A stretch of 64,000 bases of DNA. Origin: Pedobacter chitinilyticus (GTDB lineage Bacteria > Bacteroidota > Bacteroidia > Sphingobacteriales > Sphingobacteriaceae). Shown here in pieces: positions 22,965 through 32,703 of this stretch (positions are counted from its first letter, which is position 1; each line of letters begins with the position of its first letter). The stretch covers positions 134,603 to 198,602 of the forward strand of contig NZ_QMHN01000002.1 of NCBI RefSeq assembly GCF_003313385.1, written 5' to 3'. Made by a program: the position numbers and the translations under genes. The notes below the pieces were generated by a model, which worked only from the letters and a program-made list of their open reading frames with translations, did no database searches and was not told where the DNA came from.

Positions 22965-24680
22965 ATGTTTAGTAAAACAGAACTAACTGAAAAGCTTACT
23001 ACCGAACTGCGTGAGTTAGCAAAAGCAAACGGTGTAGATAAAGCAGGTGATTTGCGTAAAAGTGATTTAATTGAAGAAATTCTTAAAAAACAAGCTGCAA
23101 CGGCCGAAGTGGCAGTTACGCCAGCGCCAGCAGCAGAAACAGATACCGAAAAACCTGCCAGAAAAAGAACCCGTATTGTAAAAGAAAATAAGGAGGCTAC
23201 TCCTGTTGCTGAGGAGAAAAAAGCTCCAGTAGAATTAAAAAAAGAGAAGGCGCAAAAGCCTACCCTTTTTGATGATGATTTGATTGAAATTCCAACGCCT
23301 GATTTTGAGGCGATTGCTCTCGTTACTGGCCAAGACTTACAAAAGCAAGAGAGTATTGCTGATAAATTAGAAAATCAGAAGAAAAAAAGAGATCGTCTGC
23401 CTAAAGATAAAGACAGCTCAACAGAAGCGGAAGTGATTGTGGTAAATGAAAAACCTGTTAAGGAAGAAAAGCCACAAGAACAAAACCAGCAACAAAGAAA
23501 GCAAAATAATAACAACGGCAACAACCACCAAAAACAGAACGAGACCAGCTATTCTAACTTGGATTTCGAAAATACCATCACCAATGAAGGTGTTTTAGAG
23601 ATTATGCCTGATGGTTACGGTTTTTTACGTTCTGCAGATTATAACTATCTATCGTCTCCAGATGATATTTACGTTTCGCAATCGCAAATCAAGTTATTTG
23701 GTTTAAAAACTGGTGATACCGTTAATGGTAGCATCCGCCCACCAAAAGAAGGCGAAAAATACTTCCCTTTGGTTAAAGTAATTAGCATTAATGGTCGTGT
23801 ACCTGCTGATGTGCGTGACCGTGTACCTTTTGACTACTTAACGCCGCTTTTCCCTACGGAGAAGTTGGACTTGTTTATTGATAGCAATAACCATTCTACC
23901 CGTATTATCGATTTGTTTACGCCAATTGGTAAAGGACAACGTGGTTTAATTGTGGCACAACCAAAAACGGGTAAAACCAATTTGTTAAAAGAGGTAGCTA
24001 ATGCCATCGCTAAAAACCACCCTGAGGTTTATTTAATTATTTTGTTAATTGATGAGCGTCCGGAAGAGGTAACTGATATGGCACGTAGCGTAAGAGCAGA
24101 GGTAATTTCATCGACTTTTGATGAGCCTGCCGAAAGACATGTGAAGATTGCGAACATTGTTTTAGAAAAATCGAAGCGTTTAGTGGAATGTGGACATGAC
24201 GTAGTGATCTTGCTTGACTCGATTACACGTTTGGCCAGAGCTTATAACACTACGGCGCCAGCTTCAGGTAAAATCCTTTCTGGTGGTGTTGATGCCAACG
24301 CTTTACACAAACCAAAACGTTTCTTTGGTGCTGCTCGTAACATCGAAAAAGGTGGATCGTTAACTATTTTAGCTACTGCCTTAACTGAAACAGGCTCTAA
24401 AATGGACGAGGTGATTTTCGAAGAGTTTAAAGGTACGGGTAACATGGAGCTACAGCTTGACCGTAAATTGGCCAACAAACGTATCTTCCCTGCTATTGAC
24501 ATTACGGCATCAAGCACGCGTAGAGACGACCTATTATTGGATAGAGAAACTTTACAACGCATTTGGGTACTACGCAACCACTTGGCCGATATGAACAGCC
24601 AAGAAGCAATGGAACTAATCCAAGCTCAAATTAAAGGCACTAAGAGTAACGAAGAATTCCTTTTAGGAATGAACGGATAA
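22965..24680 (+). CDS. rho: Transcription termination factor Rho
   Basis: 571 residues. The N-terminal helical Rho_N domain ([21 protein letters not shown]) is followed by a charged, low-complexity insert of about 150 residues rich in Lys, Glu and Gln (about 40-200), as is usual in this phylum. The cold-shock-like RNA-binding domain comes next ([14 protein letters not shown] near 212). The RecA-type motor follows, with Walker [10 protein letters not shown] near 330, Walker [11 protein letters not shown] near 415 and the Arg finger region near 440-480. The hexamer ends untranslated transcripts. It has its own promoter and is followed by pssA after 82 bases. Confidence 0.97.
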   Translation: MFSKTELTEKLTTELRELAKANGVDKAGDLRKSDLIEEILKKQAATAEVAVTPAPAAETDTEKPARKRTRIVKENKEATPVAEEKKAPVELKKEKAQKPTLFDDDLIEIPTPDFEAIALVTGQDLQKQESIADKLENQKKKRDRLPKDKDSSTEAEVIVVNEKPVKEEKPQEQNQQQRKQNNNNGNNHQKQNETSYSNLDFENTITNEGVLEIMPDGYGFLRSADYNYLSSPDDIYVSQSQIKLFGLKTGDTVNGSIRPPKEGEKYFPLVKVISINGRVPADVRDRVPFDYLTPLFPTEKLDLFIDSNNHSTRIIDLFTPIGKGQRGLIVAQPKTGKTNLLKEVANAIAKNHPEVYLIILLIDERPEEVTDMARSVRAEVISSTFDEPAERHVKIANIVLEKSKRLVECGHDVVILLDSITRLARAYNTTAPASGKILSGGVDANALHKPKRFFGAARNIEKGGSLTILATALTETGSKMDEVIFEEFKGTGNMELQLDRKLANKRIFPAIDITASSTRRDDLLLDRETLQRIWVLRNHLADMNSQEAMELIQAQIKGTKSNEEFLLGMNG

Positions 24681-24692
24681 TAAAAGTTTTAC

Positions 24693-24731
24693 GTTTTAAG
24701 TGGTAAGTTTTTTTTGCTTACCGCTTAAAAC
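24693..24731 (+). terminator. Hairpin after rho
   Basis: GTTTTAAGTGGTAAG (24693-24707) pairs with CTTACCGCTTAAAAC (24717-24731) with one G-T pair. The T-run lies in the loop and not after the stem, so it may be a 3' stem or dispersed-repeat hairpin and not a classic terminator. Confidence 0.45.
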
Positions 24732-24762
24732 TTATCACGTATAACTTATAACCTATCACTCC

Positions 24763-25434
24763 ATGTTTAACCTCCCTAATGCTTTAACCTGTGCCAACCT
24801 TTTGTCGGGCTGTATAGGTATTGTGTTTTGTTTTAATGGCGATTTAAAATCTGCCGCTTATTTTGTCATCCTATCGGGAATATTCGATTTTTTTGACGGA
24901 ATGGCTGCACGAGCATTAAAAATAAAGGACGGCATTGGAAAGGAGCTTGATTCCTTGGCAGATATGGTTAGCTTTGGTTTTTTACCTGGTGCCATTATGT
25001 ATCATTTGTTTAAGGCAAGCGACGGCACTTACGAATACCTTCCCTATTTAGGTTTTCTCATCACCCTATTCTCAGCACTAAGGTTAGCTAAATTTAATTT
25101 AGACACTCGGCAAACAGTAGATTTTATTGGCTTGAACACCCCAATGAATACCTTGTTTATCGTGTCGTTACCTTATGTAGCAGATTACCACCCACAAATT
25201 ATTGGAAACTGGATGGTTTTAGCGGCTATTTCAGTCGTAAGTAGTTATTTGTTGATTAGCGAAATCAGGATATTTTCTTTGAAGTTCAGCAACTTTAGCT
25301 GGGGAGAGAATAAAATCAAGTTCATCTTCATGATTTTATCTGTAGCACTGTTCTTTTGGCAACAGTTTGTGGCATTGCCCCTAATCTTGTTGCTTTACAT
25401 AGGCTTGTCCTTTGTGTACTTCAAGAACAAATAA
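24763..25434 (+). CDS. pssA: CDP-diacylglycerol-serine O-phosphatidyltransferase
   Basis: 223 residues, membrane protein with about six hydrophobic segments. It holds the full CDP-alcohol phosphotransferase signature starting FDFFDGMAARALK near residue 42: DG, AR, then G, D and D at the expected spacing (GKELDSLADMVSFG). It makes phosphatidylserine, the precursor of phosphatidylethanolamine, at the inner membrane. It follows rho on the same strand, with a weak hairpin between. A hairpin at 25435 closes it. Confidence 0.93.
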   Translation: MFNLPNALTCANLLSGCIGIVFCFNGDLKSAAYFVILSGIFDFFDGMAARALKIKDGIGKELDSLADMVSFGFLPGAIMYHLFKASDGTYEYLPYLGFLITLFSALRLAKFNLDTRQTVDFIGLNTPMNTLFIVSLPYVADYHPQIIGNWMVLAAISVVSSYLLISEIRIFSLKFSNFSWGENKIKFIFMILSVALFFWQQFVALPLILLLYIGLSFVYFKNK

Positions 25435-25461
25435 AGGGATTTTCAATAAAGTCAAATCCCT
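25435..25461. terminator. Bidirectional hairpin between pssA and the HPt gene
   Basis: AGGGATTT (25435-25442) pairs with AAATCCCT (25454-25461). T-rich sequence follows on both strands; the two genes converge here. Confidence 0.65.
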
Positions 25462-25470
25462 GTTTAAAAC

Positions 25471-25848
25471 CTAAAGTTGTTTTTGTAGCTCCGCTTTTGA
25501 TTTACCTACTTGCTGCAAAATAATTTTCAATTCTTCCTTTATTTCGGCAAGTACTTTCGGAATATTATGCACATCAATACCTTCTTTCGCATTACGCTCA
25601 ATCAGCTGTACATAATCCCTAATATCTTCTCTGCCTACATAGTAAAAAGTAGGCTTCACTTTATGTGCAAATTCAGATGCAGCTTTCCAATCCTTTGCAT
25701 CTACGGCTTTTTGCAAGTCTTCTAAATAAACAGGAATTTGCTCTACCAAAGTATCAAGCATTTCAATCATAAATTCAGCGCTATCGCCAGACATCTCTTT
25801 CAAATATGACAAATCTAAATCTTCTTTACTTTTAGCCGGATTAATCAT
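25471..25848 (-). CDS. HPt-domain phosphotransfer protein
   Basis: 125 residues forming a single histidine-phosphotransfer four-helix bundle. The phosphoacceptor is the His in FAHKVKPTFYYVG near residue 60 (the family pattern is AHxLKG), with ELPS-type helices before and after. HPt proteins relay phosphate between hybrid kinases and response regulators. No kinase or regulator gene lies in the window, so its partners must be elsewhere. It follows folK by 12 bases and is probably in the same transcript. Confidence 0.85.
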   Translation of the reverse strand: MINPAKSKEDLDLSYLKEMSGDSAEFMIEMLDTLVEQIPVYLEDLQKAVDAKDWKAASEFAHKVKPTFYYVGREDIRDYVQLIERNAKEGIDVHNIPKVLAEIKEELKIILQQVGKSKAELQKQL

Positions 25849-25860
25849 TTTGGTTATACG

Positions 25861-26355
25861 TTATATTTTCTGAACAGTTAATTTATCGGTCAAGTTAGCT
25901 AAAATGCTTGAAATTTTTTCCTTAAAAACAGGATGAATAAAATTTTCGGCAATTTCATTTAAAGGCTCCAGCACAAATCTTCGATGATGCATCTCTGGAT
26001 GTGGCAATTGCAATACCTCTCCGTTTGAAAGCACTAAATCTCCATAAAAAATGAGGTCAATATCTATTAAACGTTCCCCCCATCGCTCTAGTCTTACCCG
26101 TCCCATCTTTTGTTCAATGGCCAACAAGGTTTGCAGCAATTGTAAAGGAGGCATATTGCTTTTTACGGCAATGGCCTGATTTAAAAACCCAGGCTGATCT
26201 GTTTTGCCCCAAGCCTCGGTTTCATAAACACTCGACTTTGCAAAAACCGCTCCTACCTCATTGTCAACATAAGAAATAGCTGTATTTAGGTTTTCTAGCC
26301 TATCGCCCAAATTAGTACCAAGTAACAAATAAGCATCTCTGCTATCTAATTTCAT
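25861..26355 (-). CDS. folK: 2-amino-4-hydroxy-6-hydroxymethyldihydropteridine pyrophosphokinase
   Basis: 164 residues. Typical FolK motifs: LLGTNLGDRLENL near residue 11, YETEAWGKTDQPGFLNQA near 44, and RVRLERWGERLIDIDLIFY near 87 with the catalytic Asp pair. It adds pyrophosphate to the pterin in folate synthesis. A good -7 box TACTTTTG sits 19 bases before the ATG (26374-26381, minus strand). Divergent from sppA. Confidence 0.95.
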   Translation of the reverse strand: MKLDSRDAYLLLGTNLGDRLENLNTAISYVDNEVGAVFAKSSVYETEAWGKTDQPGFLNQAIAVKSNMPPLQLLQTLLAIEQKMGRVRLERWGERLIDIDLIFYGDLVLSNGEVLQLPHPEMHHRRFVLEPLNEIAENFIHPVFKEKISSILANLTDKLTVQKI

Positions 26356-26521
26356 GTAAGGTCAATTTAACCGCAAAAGTAAATCAGCTACTTCATTTGA
26401 AATACCTAGTTTATCACAATGCTTTTTTTAACTTTACAAACTTAAATCAATAAAATTTAAAAACCTTTTCGATCTTATTAAAATCGAAAAACATTTCATC
26501 ACCTTAAGAACATAATTAAAC

Positions 26522-28288
26522 ATGAAAGAGTTCTTCAAGTACGTTTTTGCCACAGTAGTTGGCATTGTCATTTCGGCAGTCGTTTTAGGCATTTTAGGCT
26601 TCGTAATCATTGTAGGGATCATTTCTTCCTTCGATAGTGATACCAAAGCTGTCGTCAAAGCAAACTCCGTACTATACCTTAACCTTGATCAGGCCATTAC
26701 AGAACGTACCCCGAAAGAATCTTTCGGCAGTATGTTTTTTGGTAACGGCAACAAAAGCATTGGTTTTAACGACGTGATTAGGGCCCTTGAAAAAGCCAAA
26801 ACCGACGAAAACATTCAAGCGGTTTATATTAACGTAATGGCTCCAAATGCGGGCATGGCTACACTATTGGAAGTAAGAAATGCCATTCTAGATTTCAAAA
26901 CCAGCAAGAAACCTGTGATAGCCTACAGTGAAGTATATAGCCAAGGGGCTTATTATTTAGCTTCGGCAGCCAGCAAGGTTTACCTAAACCCAGAAGGCGA
27001 CTTGGAGTTTAAAGGTTTTAGCGCCAACCTCATGTTCTTTAAAGGGGCATTGGACAAATTGGGTGTTGAACCACAAATTATCCGTGTAGGTAATTACAAA
27101 AGTGCCGTAGAACCTTTCATCAACACCAAAATGAGCGACTACAATCGTCAACAGGTGAGTGTTTACGTCAATGGCTTATACCAAACATTTTTAGCTGGCA
27201 TTTCCGAAAGTCGTAAGTTAAGTACAGACAGTTTATTCCAAATTGCTAACCAATTGAAAATTCAAGCGCCTAACGATGCTTTGACCCATAAAATGGTAGA
27301 CGGCTTAAAATATAAGGATGAAGTTTTAGATGAACTGCGAAACATTACTGGTAAGGGCAAAAAAGACGATATCAATAGCATTACCATTAACGACTATATC
27401 AAAGACCTTCCTTCTCAAGGAGATATTGCCTCTAAAAACAAAGTAGCCGTAATTTATGCCAATGGAGAAATTATTGGCGGCGAAGGTTCTGATGAACAGA
27501 TTGGCTCTGAACGTATTTCACGTGCCATTAGAAAAGCCAGATTGGATGAAGATGTAAAAGCCATTGTTTTACGTGTAAACTCTGGCGGTGGTAGCGCATT
27601 AGCTTCTGACGTGATTTGGAGAGAAATTGAATTGAGCAAAAAAATTAAGCCTGTAATCGCTTCTTTTGGCGACGTTGCGGCTTCTGGCGGATATTACATC
27701 GGTTGTGCTGCTGACAGCATCTTTGTACAGCCTAATACCATCACTGGTTCTATTGGCGTTTTTGGAATGTTCTTTAACGCACAAAAACTAATGAATGAGA
27801 AATTGGGAATTACTTTTGACGGCGTGAAAACTGGCCAATACGCCGATATCATGAGTGCCAACAGACCAATGACTCCAGCAGAAAGATTGATCTTGCAAAG
27901 AGGCGTTAACAACATCTATAATACTTTTATTACCAAGGTTGCCAATGGCAGAAAGAAAACCAAAGCACAAATTGACAGCCTGGGTGGTGGTCGTGTGTGG
28001 ACAGGTAAAGACGCTGTGACTAATGGCTTAGCCGATCGCATTGGTAGTTTTGGCGATGCCATCTCTTCTGCTGCTAAAAAAGCGAAGTTAAAAGATTACA
28101 AAGTGGTGGAGTATCCCGAAAAAATAGACCCTATTAAAGAGTTTTTGGGTGCGGCTAAAGATAATGTAAGTGCTTATTATGCCAAGAAAGAATTTGGTGA
28201 AAACTATGTGCTTTACCAACAAATGAAAAAAGCAATGAGCCAAACTGGTATTCAAGCGAGATTAGACCACGAGATTATCATTAAGTAA
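26522..28288 (+). CDS. sppA: Signal peptide peptidase SppA, 67K type
   Basis: 588 residues, one N-terminal membrane segment (about 7-36) and two tandem S49 peptidase domains. The general-base Lys is expected in RVGNYKSAVEPF near residue 195. The nucleophile Ser is in DVAASGGYYIGC near 390, followed by NTITGSIGVFG. SppA cuts leftover signal peptides in the inner membrane. The double-domain form matches the long Escherichia coli type. Divergent from folK with 166 bases between. Confidence 0.94.
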   Translation: MKEFFKYVFATVVGIVISAVVLGILGFVIIVGIISSFDSDTKAVVKANSVLYLNLDQAITERTPKESFGSMFFGNGNKSIGFNDVIRALEKAKTDENIQAVYINVMAPNAGMATLLEVRNAILDFKTSKKPVIAYSEVYSQGAYYLASAASKVYLNPEGDLEFKGFSANLMFFKGALDKLGVEPQIIRVGNYKSAVEPFINTKMSDYNRQQVSVYVNGLYQTFLAGISESRKLSTDSLFQIANQLKIQAPNDALTHKMVDGLKYKDEVLDELRNITGKGKKDDINSITINDYIKDLPSQGDIASKNKVAVIYANGEIIGGEGSDEQIGSERISRAIRKARLDEDVKAIVLRVNSGGGSALASDVIWREIELSKKIKPVIASFGDVAASGGYYIGCAADSIFVQPNTITGSIGVFGMFFNAQKLMNEKLGITFDGVKTGQYADIMSANRPMTPAERLILQRGVNNIYNTFITKVANGRKKTKAQIDSLGGGRVWTGKDAVTNGLADRIGSFGDAISSAAKKAKLKDYKVVEYPEKIDPIKEFLGAAKDNVSAYYAKKEFGENYVLYQQMKKAMSQTGIQARLDHEIIIK

Positions 28289-28358
28289 AGAGATTTGAGT
28301 TAAGCGTTTGGCTTAATATGGCGATCACAATTACGCCAAACGCAACACGTACTGTAAG

Positions 28359-30035
28359 ATGGAAAACAAACCCATAGCACGCACACTAAGGTTATTATCT
28401 CAATTAATGGAACTTCACAATGAAAATCCATTTAAAGTAAAATCTGTAGCCAACGCTGCATTTAAAGTAGACAAATTACCTTTTGCCATTGCTACCAAAC
28501 CCGCTACCGAAATTGATAAAGTAGATGGGATTGGCAAAAGCATTGCCGCTAAAATTATTGAACTACTGGAAACAGGAACCATCCAAGAGCTTGAAACGCT
28601 CATTAGCCAAACGCCTACTGGCATTATTGAAATGCTAGCGATTAAAGGCATTGGCCCAAAAAAAATAGGTATTATTTGGCACGATTTACAGATAGAAAGT
28701 GTTGGAGAACTTTATTACGCCTGTAATGAAAACAGACTGATAGAAGCCAAAGGTTTTGGACTAAAAACACAGGAAGAGATTAAGAAAGTACTGGAGTTTA
28801 GAATGGCTGCCAACGGCAAATTCTTATATGCACAGGCAGAACCTATCATCAAAGATTTACAAGAAAAATTAACTGTCTGGTTGCGTCAAGCAGATATGCT
28901 TGCTTTATTTGGTGTAGCAGGCGACTACAGAAGAGCTTGTGAAATTATTGACGAAGCAGTATTAATTATTGGAACCGAAAGCCCTGATCTATTGATTTCA
29001 TTAGTGTCTACTTTTGAACTGGGTTTTATAGATGATGGCACTAACATTTTAACAGTACAAACTCCTGAAGGACTAAATGTTAAGTTATTTGTAGTACCTA
29101 CCAATAATTTCTACCTCGAATATTTTAAACTTACTGGAAGTGAAGCACACGTGAACCAAGTGCTGGCCCTAGCGGGTGATCACGCTTTCTATTCCGAAGA
29201 AGATATTTATGAAAAAGCAGGGCTTGATTTCGTTTTACCTGAATTACGTGAAGGACTTGACGAAATAGAACTAGCAAAAACACATCAGTTACCTGCACTC
29301 ATTACCGATAAAGATTTAAAAGGCAGTTTGCACAACCACTCCGACTGGAGTGATGGGGTACATACCTTAGAAGACATGGCACTATACTGCCGCGATGTTT
29401 TAAAACTTGAATATTTGGGCATATGCGATCACTCTAAGTCTGCATTTTATGCCAATGGTTTAAATGAACAAAGGGTTTATGCGCAACACCAACAAATTAA
29501 CGAGCTGAACCAAAAATTAGCGCCTTTTAAAATTTTTAAGGGTATAGAAAGTGATATTTTATACGATGGCTCGCTTGACTATAGCGACGAAATTTTAAAA
29601 ACATTTGATTTTGTGGTGGCCTCTGTGCACAGCCAGTTGAAAATGACCAAAGAGAAAGCTACCGAGAGATTAATTACCGCTATAGAAAATCCTTACACCA
29701 CCATTTTGGGGCATCCAACTGGCCGCTTATTATTAAGTAGAAAAGGTTATGATGTTGACTTTAAAAAAGTAATTGATGCCTGTGCGGCCAATAACGTAGT
29801 AATAGAAATCAATGCCAATCCGCTTCGTTTGGATTTAGACTGGCGCTGGCATCGCTATGCGTTGGAAAAAGGCGTATTACTATCTGTGAACCCAGATGCA
29901 CATCGCAAGGAAGGCTTTTTGGACATGCGTTATGGCGTATTGGTGGGCCGCAAAGGTGGCTTGACTGCAGAAAAATGCTTGAATGCTTTTTCATTGCAGC
30001 AAATCAGCGATTTCTTTACCAGTAAGCGCTCATGA
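28359..30035 (+). CDS. polX: PolX-family protein: PHP exonuclease with a decayed polymerase site
   Basis: 558 residues. Helix-hairpin-helix motifs (DGIGKSIAAKI near 54, AIKGIGPKKIG near 93) are followed by the polymerase-beta-like palm (about 180-310) and a C-terminal PHP phosphoesterase domain. The PHP metal ligands are intact: LHNHSDWSDG near 325, ICDHSKSA, GIESDIL, SVHSQ, LGHPTGR and NPDAH. In the palm, the usual GSxRR...DxD reads GDYRR...DEA (residues 198-200), and the third catalytic Asp position reads VKLFV with Lys242. DNA synthesis is therefore unlikely, while 3'-5' exonuclease or AP-endonuclease activity may remain. Its stop overlaps the next ATG (ATGA). Confidence 0.9.
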   Translation: MENKPIARTLRLLSQLMELHNENPFKVKSVANAAFKVDKLPFAIATKPATEIDKVDGIGKSIAAKIIELLETGTIQELETLISQTPTGIIEMLAIKGIGPKKIGIIWHDLQIESVGELYYACNENRLIEAKGFGLKTQEEIKKVLEFRMAANGKFLYAQAEPIIKDLQEKLTVWLRQADMLALFGVAGDYRRACEIIDEAVLIIGTESPDLLISLVSTFELGFIDDGTNILTVQTPEGLNVKLFVVPTNNFYLEYFKLTGSEAHVNQVLALAGDHAFYSEEDIYEKAGLDFVLPELREGLDEIELAKTHQLPALITDKDLKGSLHNHSDWSDGVHTLEDMALYCRDVLKLEYLGICDHSKSAFYANGLNEQRVYAQHQQINELNQKLAPFKIFKGIESDILYDGSLDYSDEILKTFDFVVASVHSQLKMTKEKATERLITAIENPYTTILGHPTGRLLLSRKGYDVDFKKVIDACAANNVVIEINANPLRLDLDWRWHRYALEKGVLLSVNPDAHRKEGFLDMRYGVLVGRKGGLTAEKCLNAFSLQQISDFFTSKRS

Positions 30036-31015
30036 ATAAAAAAAGTGTTTCGATAGTCATCCCCAATTATAATGGCCGCCACTTGCTGGAAGAATTTCTT
30101 CCTTTTACGGTACAAGCTATAAAAAATGCAGCGGTTGATTACGAAATTATAGTGGTAGATGATGCTTCGAAAGATGACTCCATCGTTTTTTTGGAAGAGC
30201 GCTATCCAGAAATCATTCTGCTCAAAAATGAGATTAACAAAGGTTTTTCAGCTACCTGCAACAAGGGAATCATGCAGGCTTCCAAAGAGCTCATGTTGAT
30301 TTTAAACTCTGATATTCAACTGAGTCCAAATTACTTCGACAACCAATGGCAATGTTTTGAAGACGAAAATACCTTTGGCGTAATGGGTCGTATTATTGAT
30401 ACGGGTTCGAATACCCATGACGGCCCTAGACTACCGCAAAGGCTTGGTTTTAAGTTTAAACAGAACAAAATTTACGAAACTACAGATCAGAATCAGCCCG
30501 CTCCCACTATTTTTCTGTCTGGAGCTAATGCCTTAGTTTGCTCAAAAAAAATCAAACAAATTCTAGGCTTCGATGAGATTTTTTCGCCCTTCTATTTCGA
30601 AGATGTCGATTTAAGCTTACGAGCTTGGCGTTTGGGCTGGCAATGCTATTATGCTTTTGCCTCAACCTGTTACCATCTCGGATCATCTACCATTAATGCC
30701 AACAATCTTAAAAAAAGCGTAAAGGCAACCTACTATCGCAACCGCTACATTTTGCACGGCATCCACCTAAACAAAACACAGTATACTTGGTTTAAAGTAC
30801 AAACCTTTATCTTTGAGGTTCTACCCAAAGTACTGATGGGACAATTTTGGGTTTGGAAAAGCTACAGTGCATTGAGTGCTTATCAGGAAAAGATAGCCAG
30901 TTCCAAGTTAAGGCTCGACAAGCAGTCTAAAAACACAGGAACAAGGCTTTCTCTTTTTTCACTCAGTGCAAAAATTAATGCGATATTGAAAGATGGGAAC
31001 TATCAAGTTTCCTAA
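30032..31015 (+). CDS. GT2-family glycosyltransferase (rhamnosyltransferase-like)
   Basis: 327 residues. GT-A fold start SIVIPNYNGRHLLEEF, nucleotide-binding VVDDASKDDS near 47, LNSD (DxD-like) near 92, and acceptor motif YFEDVDLSLRAWRLGW near 190. This pattern fits the rhamnosyltransferase-like GT2 enzymes acting on surface polysaccharide. No transmembrane segment is obvious, so it works at the inner face of the membrane. It overlaps polX by 4 bases and leads a three-gene run of glycosyltransferases. Confidence 0.88.
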   Translation: MNKKSVSIVIPNYNGRHLLEEFLPFTVQAIKNAAVDYEIIVVDDASKDDSIVFLEERYPEIILLKNEINKGFSATCNKGIMQASKELMLILNSDIQLSPNYFDNQWQCFEDENTFGVMGRIIDTGSNTHDGPRLPQRLGFKFKQNKIYETTDQNQPAPTIFLSGANALVCSKKIKQILGFDEIFSPFYFEDVDLSLRAWRLGWQCYYAFASTCYHLGSSTINANNLKKSVKATYYRNRYILHGIHLNKTQYTWFKVQTFIFEVLPKVLMGQFWVWKSYSALSAYQEKIASSKLRLDKQSKNTGTRLSLFSLSAKINAILKDGNYQVS

Positions 31016-31026
31016 AAATTTCTTGA

Positions 31027-31737
31027 ATGATTAAAGCAATTGTAATTACCCCCGTTAAAAACGCTATCGAAAATACGCTTCAAACTATTGCGGCGATTAA
31101 ACAAAGCGATGTAGCGCTGGAGTATATCGTATATAATGATTTTAGCAACGCAGAAACCAAAGCGGCGCTTACCAAAAGTGCTGCCGAACTGGGTTTTGAA
31201 TTGGTTAATTTAGAAGACATTACCGATACACCATCACCAAACTACAACTTGGTATTGGAAGATGCACAAAAACGTGCGATAGTTAAAAATATTCCCTTAA
31301 TTGTGGTAGAATCTGATGTAGAGGTTAAACCAGATACTTTCAGCAAATTACTTGATTTCAACGAAAAGCAGACCGACTCTGGGATGATTGGTGCCGTAAC
31401 GGTTGACGAAAAGGGTGAAATCAACTTCCCTTACTTAAAATTTAAAGGTAGAAAAGAAGCTTACACCCTCACTAACAGGAGCCTTAGCTTTTGTTGTACA
31501 CTGATGACCATCCCTTTTCTAACCAGCTATAGTTTTAGTGAACTAGACCGCAGCAAAGATTGGTACGATACGATTATCTCTAAAAAATCAATTGCCTTAA
31601 ATTTCAGGAACTACATTTTATTTAATGCTCCTGTATATCACAAGGCGCATGGTAGTCGCCCGTGGAAACAATTGAAATACACCAACCCTTGGAAATACTA
31701 TTGGCAAAAATTCACCAAAGGAAGAGATAAAATCTAA
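31027..31737 (+). CDS. GT2-like glycosyltransferase
   Basis: 236 residues with a GT-A start (IVITPVKNAIENTLQTI), a YNDFSNAETK segment replacing the common DDxS, and VVESDVEVKPDTF (DxD-like) near residue 98. The C-terminal part (YHKAHGSRPWKQLKYTNPWKYYWQ) is aromatic and basic, suggesting membrane contact. It is shorter than the upstream enzyme and divergent, so the donor sugar cannot be told. The stop TAA shares its last base with the next ATG. Confidence 0.8.
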   Translation: MIKAIVITPVKNAIENTLQTIAAIKQSDVALEYIVYNDFSNAETKAALTKSAAELGFELVNLEDITDTPSPNYNLVLEDAQKRAIVKNIPLIVVESDVEVKPDTFSKLLDFNEKQTDSGMIGAVTVDEKGEINFPYLKFKGRKEAYTLTNRSLSFCCTLMTIPFLTSYSFSELDRSKDWYDTIISKKSIALNFRNYILFNAPVYHKAHGSRPWKQLKYTNPWKYYWQKFTKGRDKI

Positions 31738-32501
31738 TGCTGGTTACCGACGTAAAAAGTATTGAATACCAACACCAAGTACCGTTTGTAGTTTGGACTT
31801 TTTGGGCGGGAAATGCCATGGAAGGCAACCGTCTGTTGAGTTTCCAAATTTTACAACAGCACATTGGCGTACCTATTTTTTTGGCGAGCCCTCAAAACTG
31901 GCATCTGTTGGAATTACCTGAACATCCCTTTCATCCAGCCTTTCCCTATTTAAGTGTAGTGCACCAATCTGATTATATCAGGATTTACCTGTTACATCAT
32001 TATGGTGGTGCATGGCACGATATTAAGGCTACCGAAGTAAGTTTTGCTGCTTGCTGGGAGCTATTCGAAGATCCAGAAGTTTACATGATTGGCAGGAAAG
32101 AAAGTAAAAACGGTGCAGCAAGGGTTCATGACCAAAATGGCAATTGGATGCCCGATTTTTACGAAGATCTCATTTCCGTAACGGCGTGGATTGGTAGAGG
32201 TGGTACGTCACTTTCCAAAGAGCTGCTAAATAACCTTCATTTGTTGCTGGATGAAAACTTGGAGCAGTTAAAAAAATATCCTGCCAAACATCCTCGAGAA
32301 AGAGCACTAAAAGGGAACAATTTTTTGAGCAGAAGCATAGAGCGGGTAAAGAATTTATTTACTGGCCGACAAAGTAACTATCCCCTACCTTGGACAGTTT
32401 TTGGAAATCTTTTCCATCCCCTAAATCTAAAATACAAGGCACATGTAAGTATCGATTTACCTGTTAACAGCGTGAAAAATGCGGGGGTTTATCATCGGTA
32501 G
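31737..32501 (+). CDS. Capsular polysaccharide-type glycosyltransferase (GT32-like)
   Basis: 254 residues. FVVWTFWAGNAMEGNRLLS at the start, HQSDYIRIYLLHHYGGAWHD near 80-100 and VTAWIGRGGTSL near 145 follow the pattern of the capsular polysaccharide synthesis / GT32 group, where the GGxWxDxx segment binds sugar nucleotide and metal. Here the acid after GGAWHD is followed by IKA, so the second Asp of the DxD is replaced by Lys. Last gene of the polX-glycosyltransferase unit. Confidence 0.8.
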   Translation: MLVTDVKSIEYQHQVPFVVWTFWAGNAMEGNRLLSFQILQQHIGVPIFLASPQNWHLLELPEHPFHPAFPYLSVVHQSDYIRIYLLHHYGGAWHDIKATEVSFAACWELFEDPEVYMIGRKESKNGAARVHDQNGNWMPDFYEDLISVTAWIGRGGTSLSKELLNNLHLLLDENLEQLKKYPAKHPRERALKGNNFLSRSIERVKNLFTGRQSNYPLPWTVFGNLFHPLNLKYKAHVSIDLPVNSVKNAGVYHR

Positions 32502-32516
32502 CTAAATAATTAATCA

Positions 32517-32601
32517 CGTCATTGCGAGTTTACTAAGCAATCTCACAATGATGATATATTGAAAATTAGCTTTAGGATTGCCTCGTAAACTCGCAATGAC
32601 G
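32517..32601. repeat. Dispersed 84-bp inverted repeat, copy A
   Basis: Begins CGTCATTGCGAG and ends CTCGCAATGACG, with inner AAGCAATCT and AGGATTGC arms. Copies B (37777-37858) and C (48883-48965) share ends, inner arms and the GCTTTAGGATTGC phrase. A different inverted repeat follows at 32607-32668 (GTCATGCTGA and GGTCAGCAT arms). No transposase gene is linked. Confidence 0.85.
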
Positions 32602-32703
32602 TCATATTAACGTTCCGTCATGCTGAATTTATTTTACTTCGTAGCTTTTCGCTTCGCTACAGGTCAGCATCAGTTTCGAAAGTTTAAGCTCATTATTTCA
32701 AGT

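Noticed and set aside
24242..24577. 111-codon antisense frame inside rho
   Set aside because: It mirrors rho codons and has no start signal; like the other antisense frames it is a shadow.
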